NCBI GenBank assembly: GCA_964425355.1
Contig: CAYRMO010000074.1
Location: 1-13,670 of the forward strand
Origin: Litorimonas sp964425355
GTDB lineage: Bacteria; Pseudomonadota; Alphaproteobacteria; Caulobacterales; Maricaulaceae
Length of the DNA stretch: 13,670 nucleotides
Direction of reading: 5' to 3'
The notes below the pieces were generated by a model. It was not told the origin of the DNA. It did no database searches and saw nothing but the letters and a program-made list of their open reading frames with translations. The position numbers and the translations under genes are program-made. This document shows, piece after piece, positions 1 through 6,554 of this stretch; position 1 is the stretch's first letter; each line of letters starts with the position of its first letter.

Positions 1-314
1 TCTATTTTTTTGAAATTATCATTTACTTCTACTGAAGGCGGGCCAACTACGCAGGAAACCATCGTACCACCACCTTTTGACCAATTACTAATTATCTCAG
101 CATTGTCTTCTTTGATGGATAGGCTTTCGATTCCGCCAAAACGGTAAATTAGAGAATCGTCAGAACTAATTTTCGAATTTATTATTTCAGTACACCTTTT
201 TTCCCATCCGGCAAAAGTAAGTAATACATCTGAGTGCAAGCTAGGTAACCGATTAGTCACTCCTTCGTGTTGATCTAGCTTTAGGTGCTTTAGAAAGACA
301 TTAGAATATTTCAC
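1..314 (-). CDS. Unrecognised protein, N-terminal 104 codons; third gene of the accessory operon (cut by left edge)
   Basis: An open frame runs from a GTG at 314 to the window edge without a stop. The GTG overlaps the TGA of the upstream ATPase gene in a GTGA arrangement, a typical sign of translational coupling, and a GGAG lies 11 nt upstream. An in-frame stop lies shortly before the GTG, inside the ATPase gene. The fragment begins (V/M)KYSNVFLKHLKLDQ and has a hydrophobic strand at about residues 29-36 (SDVLLTFAGWEKRC), which could be the first beta-strand of a Rossmann-like or other alpha/beta domain. A second predicted strand near the end reads MVSCVVGPP. I recognise no family and see no signal peptide or membrane segment in this part. 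A second GTG at 260 is possible, but its AAGGA lies directly against the codon. That this is a real gene is fairly certain from the open frame and the overlap; its function is unknown. Confidence 0.7.
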   Translation of the reverse strand, partial: MKYSNVFLKHLKLDQHEGVTNRLPSLHSDVLLTFAGWEKRCTEIINSKISSDDSLIYRFGGIESLSIKEDNAEIISNWSKGGGTMVSCVVGPPSVEVNDNFKKI

Positions 315-2356
315 TTGAACTCAAGCTCCATTTGATCGACTGAAATATTCGGCAATCGATCAAGTTGTTTTATGGCCCATTTTTTTGCATCGGCGCTTTC
401 AGAATTGCTACACAACCAAAGCAATTCAGATGCATTTATGGCGACTGGTTCATATGCTCCTCTATACGAAAAACAAAAATGAGCTGCATATCTTTTGTGC
501 AATCGATAAGCAATCTGAGCCTCACTGCCTTCCTTCAAGTTTTGGCGGCTGCTGAAGGGCTGTTCAACTCTTAATAGTCCTTCCAATACAGCGCGTCGCA
601 ATACACGCTGAACATAGTCTCGATCTTCAAATAAGTCGGACTCACTTGTCCCGCTAAGATTTTCGAGATCAAAGTAAAATACCCCGCGTTCGGCAGTTCT
701 GAGGGATCTTTTGTCTTCCGTTGATGCTTGCAAAAATTGAGTTAGCCAACCTAGCCCTTCAACAACCTTAGACACTTCACTCGTCAAAATTTCTATTGAG
801 TCCTTGCCTTCTTTAATCCCTTCCAATTTCTGCCACGAACACCTTGTTATCCACCGACTTTGTGCCTTGATACCAACAGGTGTCGATCTTCTGATAAAGC
901 TCTCTAGCCGACTCGTCCGTCTATGCGAAAATCCATCATAAATTGATCCCATGAGTTCAAGATAATCTCGAATACAGCCGTCACTCATTGATAAAACTAT
1001 TTTAGACCCAGCATACAGGGGCTTATTTACACCGAATTGTGAACACATATTCAAGTATGCACCTACTTGCTTACGTCTTAATAGAGCAGAAAAAGCTTTC
1101 AGTTCAGCCATGCTTTTATCTTTAAACTCTTCTATTTTCATTCCTGGATAGAGCTGACTTAGCAAGTAACATTGATAAAATGGAAGCGTCTTAGAATTGT
1201 GAATACCGATCGCTTTGAGTTGCTCTTTATTCAAATGTTCTTGAGAGGTTTCCAAGAAAAATTGTGCACTATCCCGGAAATCAATCAGTTTAGCGCCTAG
1301 GCCTTTTTTTGTGGCGGTATCAAATAGTTGATTGATACTAAAGGATCCCAATATGCTGGTCAAATCGAACAAATTAACAACCGATTGACCTTGGAAGCTC
1401 TCTACACCCAGTTTCTTTGCAGTGTAGAAAAAACGCAAAGAACTTACCGCTTCACATAATTTCCTGAACTCCAGTGGTGTAGTGTTTTCAAGGTCAATTA
1501 CTTTGCGATCAGCATCTGAAAGTTTCTGATTATGAATAACTGTATTCGTTGTCTCATAGTCACTTGCTACAAATGTAACTACCCAAAAAACGGGGGCAAC
1601 CGATGTGCGCACTAAGCTATTTAAAAAAATCTGCTGACTTTCTTTCAAAGCCTCACAATCATCTACGCAGACTTTTATATGAACGTCTTTTTCAGGGTTG
1701 ATAAAAGACATAATTTTCGAAGTTACAAATTTAATCAGTTCACCAGGTTCAGACGCGGGGAGACGATCAAGCATAGTTGAAACTGTTCCCCTAGTTGCCG
1801 CACGATTCATCTCATGATGCATTTTATCAAAGGTCGATTTGATGTCGTTAAACGTATTTGGTGAGTTGGTAGGGGCGAAAGACCTAAGTGCCGTAAATTT
1901 CTCAAATACTTCGTTAGTGATGGTGGCTTCGCCGGAAATATCATATTTGAGTTTACCGTAGGACCTCAACCTGACAACAGCTTCTAAAATCGTTTCCAAC
2001 GCTACAGACTCGAGGTAGTGGCTGAAATACGAATACGCCATAAGCTGGTCTGAAGGAGCATCTGGGGTTACGCTTGCCCAATTTATTGAGGCCATTGATT
2101 GAGACATATGTTCCGGAAGGCGGAAATAAACGGCGATGCAATTAGATGGCTCTTTAATTTGATCAGCTAAAACTTTATTTTCTACTCGCTCCCGCCAGTT
2201 AATGGTCTTCAGAATTGACGTTTTACCGCTACCGCGTGTCCCTTTAATGAAATACGAATTTGGTTTTTCCAACTCATCAGCTAAAGGAGACCGCCAAAGG
2301 AGCGGGCTAGTATCATACTCGAACCGAGTGGGAAGGAATGGGTTCGGTTTCTTCAT
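311..2356 (-). CDS. P-loop ATPase, AAA+/ORC-Cdc6-like or STAND-like, second gene of accessory operon
   Basis: This is a 681-aa predicted cytoplasmic NTPase. The Walker A motif is GTRGSGKTS at residues 39-47. A Walker B-like strand VHIKVCVDDCEAL (225-237) has acidic residues D232, D233 and E235. It is followed by a strand FWVVTFVAS (about 257-265) in the place of sensor 1. The N-terminus (NPF...RFEYD...LLWRSPLADEL) reads like the lead-in of ORC/Cdc6-like bacterial ATPases, which is an impression and not a proven match. The C-terminal third contains a likely winged-helix stretch (about 580-640: YVQRVLRRAVLEGLLRV and following), which in such proteins often binds DNA or a partner. The ATG at 2356 overlaps the stop of the phosphoesterase gene (ATGA), and a good Shine-Dalgarno AGGAG sits 9 nt upstream at 2366-2370. 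It is AT-rich compared with the genes right of the tRNA. Likely role: the energy-driven sensor or motor of a multi-gene accessory system; the substrate is unknown. Confidence 0.85.
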   Translation of the reverse strand: MKKPNPFLPTRFEYDTSPLLWRSPLADELEKPNSYFIKGTRGSGKTSILKTINWRERVENKVLADQIKEPSNCIAVYFRLPEHMSQSMASINWASVTPDAPSDQLMAYSYFSHYLESVALETILEAVVRLRSYGKLKYDISGEATITNEVFEKFTALRSFAPTNSPNTFNDIKSTFDKMHHEMNRAATRGTVSTMLDRLPASEPGELIKFVTSKIMSFINPEKDVHIKVCVDDCEALKESQQIFLNSLVRTSVAPVFWVVTFVASDYETTNTVIHNQKLSDADRKVIDLENTTPLEFRKLCEAVSSLRFFYTAKKLGVESFQGQSVVNLFDLTSILGSFSINQLFDTATKKGLGAKLIDFRDSAQFFLETSQEHLNKEQLKAIGIHNSKTLPFYQCYLLSQLYPGMKIEEFKDKSMAELKAFSALLRRKQVGAYLNMCSQFGVNKPLYAGSKIVLSMSDGCIRDYLELMGSIYDGFSHRRTSRLESFIRRSTPVGIKAQSRWITRCSWQKLEGIKEGKDSIEILTSEVSKVVEGLGWLTQFLQASTEDKRSLRTAERGVFYFDLENLSGTSESDLFEDRDYVQRVLRRAVLEGLLRVEQPFSSRQNLKEGSEAQIAYRLHKRYAAHFCFSYRGAYEPVAINASELLWLCSNSESADAKKWAIKQLDRLPNISVDQMELEFK

Positions 2357-3648
2357 GATACAGAACTCCTAATTCTCCAAAATTGTTCATCATGTTCGGT
2401 GCCCTCAATGACTATAACGCCATGCCAGCTCAACTCAATTAAATCGTCAGTCAACGCCGTGTTATCAATAAACCACTCTCTTGATTTTGCCCAGTGAACT
2501 AAATCTGAAAACGGGATATATTTCGCATCGATAATTTTTGACAGCAGATCACTTCTAATAGGGTCTAGGTACGCCCGAGGGAATCCACTAAAAGGAATAA
2601 GCGTAGATTCTTGTTTCATGATATAGCCACTTGCATTGATACGATAGGGCAATACGCGACACCCAATAGGGTCGCCTCGAGATCCAAAGCCAATTTCAAT
2701 AATGTTAAAGCCAGAATCAAGACAGGGGGCAGAAATACTAATCAGTGGGCTTTTCCCTTTCACTGCGTTGGTAATCACCTCAATCGGATCAGTATGAATG
2801 TGTCCATGTAAATAAATCACCGGACGTGATAGGGATGTAAGTGTGGATCTCAGAGCTCCTGAATTCACCAATTCTGTATACGGGGCGAGACGAGGTAGAG
2901 ATTGAGGGAGTAAATTATGGTGCGCAATCACTACAGGAATAGAATTTCTATCAAGTTTTTCGACACTTTCTATCAAGAAACCAATGGAGTCAGACGAAAC
3001 CGCAGGTGCATCTAGTTGCTCGTACACTTCGTCTAAGACCTTTAGTTTCTCCTTGTCATCAACATTGCTCAGATCCTTATCAATTTTTTCGTAAATTTCG
3101 TCTCGGACGCGCTGTGGAAGGAATCGTTTCTCTCCACAACCCATGCAAGAATTCAAGCCAATTAGGCTCGCAAAGGACTCACCTTCAGCAATGTTTCGTA
3201 TATCAAGATTTTGCTCCGATAGTTTCTTAAACCCCCCCGCCTTCAAGTAGTCAGATAAAACAGAGAATTTCGTCATCGGTGTAGTTTTGCATATTTCCCT
3301 GCATACATCATGATTGCCCGCTACGACAATTACATTACGTGGATCAATCATTGGAGCATCGCCAAGCCGCAACAATCCACTGAAGAAATTTACACAAGCC
3401 TCATATTGTTTTAAATCACCGAGAGACGTTAAGTCACCCATAAATGCAATTGAATTTATTCGTTCGTTCTCGATGATGTCAGTTAACCGTCTAACAGACT
3501 CAATAAAACTTGCCGAAGAGATTTCATGTGTGAGAGATTCTGCAACTCCATCATCCTTAACATCAGCTGATCCAGCTTGAGCCATTCCGTCGGGGAAATG
3601 GACATCACCAATTTGAAGTATTCTGATGGTTTTTAGATTCTCGCTCAC
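2353..3648 (-). CDS. Calcineurin-like metallophosphoesterase, first gene of accessory operon
   Basis: A predicted dinuclear metal phosphoesterase with all family blocks in order. Numbered from the GTG at 3648 they are: IGDVHFPD (D15, H17), FMGDLTSLGD (D72), VAGNHDV (N112, H113), VIAHHNLLP (H243/H244) and YLHGHIHTD (H281, H283, H285). The family includes nucleases (SbcD/Mre11), cyclic nucleotide phosphodiesterases and protein phosphatases; the substrate cannot be chosen from motifs. A C-terminal tail of about 60 residues (IPFSDLVHWAKSREW...HGVIVIEGTEHDEQFWRI) looks like a small winged-helix domain. The gene leads a minus-strand operon and its stop overlaps the ATPase start by 4 nt. Start choice: GTG at 3648 follows an AAGGA, though the spacing is short (about 2-3 nt). 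The open frame extends to another GTG at 3681, which has no Shine-Dalgarno and adds 11 residues (HFLCLHLLRI after the initiator) that do not look conserved. Length is 431 aa from 3648 or 442 from 3681. Confidence 0.88.
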   Translation of the reverse strand: MSENLKTIRILQIGDVHFPDGMAQAGSADVKDDGVAESLTHEISSASFIESVRRLTDIIENERINSIAFMGDLTSLGDLKQYEACVNFFSGLLRLGDAPMIDPRNVIVVAGNHDVCREICKTTPMTKFSVLSDYLKAGGFKKLSEQNLDIRNIAEGESFASLIGLNSCMGCGEKRFLPQRVRDEIYEKIDKDLSNVDDKEKLKVLDEVYEQLDAPAVSSDSIGFLIESVEKLDRNSIPVVIAHHNLLPQSLPRLAPYTELVNSGALRSTLTSLSRPVIYLHGHIHTDPIEVITNAVKGKSPLISISAPCLDSGFNIIEIGFGSRGDPIGCRVLPYRINASGYIMKQESTLIPFSGFPRAYLDPIRSDLLSKIIDAKYIPFSDLVHWAKSREWFIDNTALTDDLIELSWHGVIVIEGTEHDEQFWRIRSSVS

Positions 3649-3837
3649 AATCCTTAATAGATGCAAACACAAAAAATGCACAAAGTATTATTAATAATAA
3701 GTACTTTATTTGGAAAAATTGGGCGTTATCTCACAGTTCACATTTTTCGAATAATATATAAAAGTATGAGTAAAAGTATGAACAATCACATATTGTGAAA
3801 ATTTTTCTTTTTAAAACAGTTAATTAGAAAGAAAAAA
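3649..3837. other. AT-rich leader between tRNA-Ala 3' end and the accessory operon
   Basis: This strongly AT-rich gap has no convincing coding frame. It must hold the promoter of the minus-strand operon. It contains a perfect 14-bp palindrome TATTATTAATAATA at 3686-3699, just upstream of the longer possible GTG start at 3681. A short inverted repeat TCACA-TAT-TGTGA lies at about 3786-3798, and a 10-bp direct repeat at 3760-3781. No -35/-10 pair stands out. The best I see is a weak TTTCCA, 17 nt, TAATAA on the minus strand, which I do not trust enough to list separately. Confidence 0.5.
3760..3781. repeat. Tandem direct repeat AAAAGTATGA x2, 12-bp period
   Basis: AAAAGTATGA occurs at 3760-3769 and again at 3772-3781, separated by GT. 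The pair lies upstream of the minus-strand accessory operon, between it and the tRNA gene. Two copies about one helical turn apart could be an operator for a regulator binding one face of the DNA. In such AT-rich DNA chance is also possible. Confidence 0.45.
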
Positions 3838-3913
3838 TGGTGGAGCCTAGGGGAGTCGAACCCCTGACCTCTTCGCTGCCAGCGAAGCGCTCTACCAGCT
3901 GAGCTAAGGCCCC
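3838..3913 (-). tRNA. tRNA-Ala (anticodon GGC), CCA encoded
   Basis: The reverse complement folds into a complete 76-nt cloverleaf. The acceptor stem GGGGCCT pairs with AGGCTCC and includes the G3-U70 wobble that is the alanine identity element. The D stem is GCTC/GAGC. The anticodon stem CTTCG/CGAAG encloses CTGGCAG, giving anticodon GGC, which reads GCC. The T arm is AGGGG-TTCGACT-CCCCT, the discriminator is A, and CCA is encoded. Six T residues follow directly and may aid termination. The AT-rich accessory region begins at this 3' end, as expected if an element integrated at the tRNA. A 60-codon open frame across the tRNA is not a gene. Confidence 0.97.
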
Positions 3914-3939
3914 TATCCATTTTACGGGTTGGGTCGCGC

Positions 3940-3968
3940 CGTTTAGCGCCCGACGCGAGGCTTTGCAA
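3940..3968 (-). promoter_or_regulatory. Probable sigma70-type promoter of tRNA-Ala
   Basis: On the minus strand TTGCAA (3963-3968) and TAAACG (3940-3945) are separated by exactly 17 nt and lie about 27 nt upstream of the mature tRNA 5' end. A GC-rich stretch (GCGCGACCC) follows the -10, as is common at stringently controlled stable-RNA promoters. The elements match consensus only partly, so this is a moderate call. Confidence 0.5.
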
Positions 3969-4009
3969 GCCAGCTTCTGCTAGCTCATATTATTTTTGGC
4001 AGTAGTCCC

Positions 4010-4447
4010 TTAAACCTCGACGTCTGCGTCAGGCTCACCCAGATCAGGTGTCCCTGTCAGGTCATCTTCATCTGTGACGAGGGCTGCGTCCTGGTCTTCG
4101 TCTTCATCCGTTGAGAAGCCATCAAAATCAGGACGTTCTTCTTCGTCATCCGCGCCGCCAGAAATCAGGGCCGCGTCATCGCCATCAAGCTCGAGCTCTT
4201 TTGCGACCGCTTCTTCTTCATCAATATCGTCCTCATCGACCTCTGCGGTTTCGATTTCGTCTTCGTCATCTTCCGTATTGGCTTGCGGCTTAAGTTGACC
4301 AACAGGCAAGATCGCTGTCTCTTCTAATTCAGTCGGATCGAAACTATGTTGGCACATAGGACATGTTGCGGGATTCTTCCCGAGATCGTAAAATTTTGCT
4401 TCACATTCAGGGCAGACACGTTTCGTGCCGAGATCGACCTTTGCCAT
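4010..4447 (-). CDS. FYDLN-acid / TIGR02300-type zinc-ribbon protein
   Basis: A 145-aa protein with an N-terminal zinc ribbon: C12-x2-C15 (VCPEC) and C29-x2-C32 (TCPMC) flank the family signature FYDLGKNPATCP (19-30), where the usual form is FYDLN. From about residue 56 the protein is an acidic, probably disordered tail dominated by Asp and Glu. The family is found in alphaproteobacteria and its molecular role is unknown; a zinc-binding adaptor or nucleic-acid-related role is a guess. The start ATG at 4447 has a good Shine-Dalgarno (GGAAGG, 8 nt upstream). It is divergent from aroA, an arrangement I recall as common in the class, and points toward the tRNA-Ala gene. The serine-rich open frames on the opposite strand are mirror images of the acidic repeats and are not genes. 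Confidence 0.9.
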   Translation of the reverse strand: MAKVDLGTKRVCPECEAKFYDLGKNPATCPMCQHSFDPTELEETAILPVGQLKPQANTEDDEDEIETAEVDEDDIDEEEAVAKELELDGDDAALISGGADDEEERPDFDGFSTDEDEDQDAALVTDEDDLTGTPDLGEPDADVEV

Positions 4448-4590
4448 CTTGGATACCTTCCAGACTTAATAAATCCCAATTTCAGTGGGTGCGCGCATTT
4501 CTCTTGCGAAATCGCTAGAGATTTGCGAGACCCGCGCCTCTTAGCGCTTGTCTTTGACGAGTCAACACTCAAGGGACAGAACACACAGAA
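4448..4590. promoter_or_regulatory. Divergent intergenic region between the FYDLN-type gene and aroA
   Basis: Both flanking genes must start here. A near-perfect palindrome TTGACGAGTCAA at 4554-4565 carries a -35-like hexamer on each strand. On the minus strand TTGACT, 16 nt, TAAGAG would serve the FYDLN-type gene. On the plus strand TTGACG has only a poor -10 partner. An imperfect inverted repeat at 4500-4530 (TCTC..GC.AAATC, six-base loop, GATTTGCGAGA) could form a bulged hairpin in the leader of the minus-strand gene. Confidence 0.4.
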
Positions 4591-5928
4591 ATGGGCACCC
4601 CAGTGACAGATAAAACCTCGCTTTGTACGAGTTACAACTCCGACCATTTCTCAGGATCGGTGCGCGCGCCTGGCGATAAGTCAATATCGCACCGTGCCAT
4701 GATATTCGGGGCTATGGCCGATGGCACAACAGAGGTCACAGGTTTGCTGGAAGGTGCCGATATATTATCGACGGCCTCTGTCATGTCGGCCCTTGGAGCA
4801 GACATCACGAAAACCGGTCCCGGCGCCTATCATGTCAAAGGCTGCGGGGCAAAAGGTCTGCAATCTCCCGATCAAGAGCTGGATTGCGGAAATGCCGGCA
4901 CAGGGGTCAGGCTGATAATGGGGGCCTGTGCAGGGTATAAAATCAAAACAAGATTCACAGGCGATGCGTCATTATCGTCGCGTCCCATGAACCGAATCCT
5001 TGATCCCTTGCGCGAGATGGGGGTTTCGGCCAAGGCGCAAACAGGTGGACGCCTCCCTGTCACGCTTGAAAGCACCGGAAACCTCGCCCCCCTCACTTAT
5101 ACGCCGCCCGTCGCGTCTGCCCAAGTCAAATCAGCTATTTTACTCGCCGGGGTCAATTCAAAAGGCACAACCACGATTACCGAGCCGATCCCAACCCGGG
5201 ATCATACTGAAAATATGCTACGCGCCTTTGGCGTAAAAGTGGATGTGTCCAAGAAAGGCGATGCCGATGTCATCCGGATCGAAGGCCCGGCCGCTCTAAA
5301 AGCCACACAAATCAATGTGCCCGGGGACCCCTCCTCGGCAGCCTTCTTGATTGTTGCGGCTCTAATCACGCCAGGATCTGACATTGTGGTCGAAAATGTC
5401 ATGATGAACCCAACACGGACAGGCCTGTTTGATTGCTTGACCGAAATGGGCGGACATGTGCGTTCCGATAATTTCCGAAAATCCGGGGGCGAAGTGATTG
5501 CCGATATCCATGTGAAATATTCAAAACTTCACGGCATTACGGTTCCGCCCAAACGCGCAGCCTCAATGATAGATGAATATCCGATCCTGGCCGTCGCCGC
5601 GTCCAATGCGTCGGGCACGACGATTATGGATGATATTGGTGAGCTTCGCGTCAAAGAAAGCGACCGGATCACAGCCACACATGATCTTTTGGCAATAAAT
5701 GGCGTTAAAGTCGTCGAGCTGGAAAACGGCCTCAAAGTCACGGGCGGGCCCGTCGCAGGCGGCGGCACGGTCAAAACCTATCATGATCACCGCATTGCCA
5801 TGAGTGCCCTTATATTAGGGTTGATCGCTGATAATCCGGTCAAAATTGATGATGGGTCTATGATTGCAACCAGCTTCCCGAGCTTTTTTGACCTCATGGT
5901 CGAAATTGGCGCGGATATTCGCGCATGA
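4591..5928 (+). CDS. aroA: 3-phosphoshikimate 1-carboxyvinyltransferase (EPSP synthase), class II type
   Basis: A 445-aa cytoplasmic enzyme that joins shikimate-3-phosphate and phosphoenolpyruvate to EPSP, the sixth step of the shikimate pathway. Motifs seen are PGDKSISHRA (27-36), NAGTG (101-105), SAQVK (176-180), RDHTE (203-207), NPTR (273-276), MIDEYP (326-331) and LRVKESDR (352-359). The set RxHxE, GDKS, SAQxK and NxTR marks class II (Agrobacterium CP4-like) enzymes, and the sequence follows CP4 closely by eye. However, the residue matching CP4 Ala100 is Gly103 here, as in glyphosate-sensitive enzymes. The ATG at 4591 has only a distant AAGGGA (14 nt), so the exact start is slightly uncertain; an in-frame GTG at 4603 is no better. 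The stop overlaps the cmk start by 4 nt (ATGA), so the two genes are co-translated. Confidence 0.96.
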   Translation: MGTPVTDKTSLCTSYNSDHFSGSVRAPGDKSISHRAMIFGAMADGTTEVTGLLEGADILSTASVMSALGADITKTGPGAYHVKGCGAKGLQSPDQELDCGNAGTGVRLIMGACAGYKIKTRFTGDASLSSRPMNRILDPLREMGVSAKAQTGGRLPVTLESTGNLAPLTYTPPVASAQVKSAILLAGVNSKGTTTITEPIPTRDHTENMLRAFGVKVDVSKKGDADVIRIEGPAALKATQINVPGDPSSAAFLIVAALITPGSDIVVENVMMNPTRTGLFDCLTEMGGHVRSDNFRKSGGEVIADIHVKYSKLHGITVPPKRAASMIDEYPILAVAASNASGTTIMDDIGELRVKESDRITATHDLLAINGVKVVELENGLKVTGGPVAGGGTVKTYHDHRIAMSALILGLIADNPVKIDDGSMIATSFPSFFDLMVEIGADIRA

Positions 5929-6554
5929 CGGTCATCGCCATTGATGGAACCTTTGCCTCCGGCAAAGGCACATTAGGCAAGGCGCTCGCCGCGCATTATA
6001 ACCTCCCTTATCTGGATACAGGCAAATTATACCGCGCCACAGCCAAAGCCGTATTGGATGCTGACGGCGATGTTGAAAATGAAATTGACGGCGCGCATGC
6101 GGCGAAATCCCTGAAAGCTGAAACCCTAAGCGACCCTATTTTGAAATCAGGCCCTATCGGCGCGGCCGCATCCAAAGTCTCAGTCCACCCCAAAGTCCGC
6201 GTCGCGCTTTTTGACTTTCAACGGGGTTTTGCCGCCAAAGGCGGTGTTCTTGATGGCCGCGATATTGGAACCGTCATTTGCCCGGACGCCGATGTGAAAC
6301 TCTATGTCACAGCCTCACAAGCGGAACGCGCCCAGCGCCGACATAAAGAATTAGAAGGATATGGCGAAGACATCACCGAATCAGAGGTCCTTGCCCAACT
6401 CATTGAACGCGATACACGCGACAGCACACGCGCGGTCGCCCCGCTTAAACCTGCCAAAGACGCGCATCTGCTGGATACAACGGGGATGGGGATTGAAGAG
6501 GTTTTGCAGGCTGCAATTGAAATTTGTGATGCGGTGATGGGCCAAAAAGCCTAA
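5925..6554 (+). CDS. cmk: Cytidylate kinase (CMP/dCMP kinase)
   Basis: A 209-aa P-loop kinase that phosphorylates CMP and dCMP with ATP in pyrimidine nucleotide recycling. The Walker A motif is GTFASGKGT (8-16), a common alphaproteobacterial form of GPAGSGKGT. LDTGKLYRA (30-38) and DGRDIGTVICPDA (110-122), containing R112 and D113, match the CMP-binding signatures, and R-rich segments near residues 137-170 fit the lid. The length is normal for the short form. The ATG is embedded in the aroA stop, making aroA-cmk an operon. In many proteobacteria rpsA follows cmk; here the next gene is ispG on the opposite strand, and the two stop codons overlap. Confidence 0.95.
   Translation: MTVIAIDGTFASGKGTLGKALAAHYNLPYLDTGKLYRATAKAVLDADGDVENEIDGAHAAKSLKAETLSDPILKSGPIGAAASKVSVHPKVRVALFDFQRGFAAKGGVLDGRDIGTVICPDADVKLYVTASQAERAQRRHKELEGYGEDITESEVLAQLIERDTRDSTRAVAPLKPAKDAHLLDTTGMGIEEVLQAAIEICDAVMGQKA

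Noticed and set aside
3649..3681. The 11-residue N-terminal extension of the phosphoesterase from GTG 3681
   Set aside because: It has no Shine-Dalgarno and the sequence does not look conserved; the GTG at 3648 after AAGGA fits better, though not with certainty.
3786..3968. A 60-codon open frame on the minus strand
   Set aside because: It lies across the tRNA-Ala gene and its promoter and has no protein-like composition or ribosome-binding site.
4074..4298. Serine-rich open frames opposite the FYDLN-type gene
   Set aside because: They are the antisense image of Asp/Glu codon runs (GAT/GAA/GAG), not an independent gene.
4324..4647. A 107-codon minus-strand open frame with cysteines spanning the divergent intergenic region
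   Set aside because: It overlaps the zinc-ribbon gene in another frame and the start of aroA; the real gene has the better start and family match.
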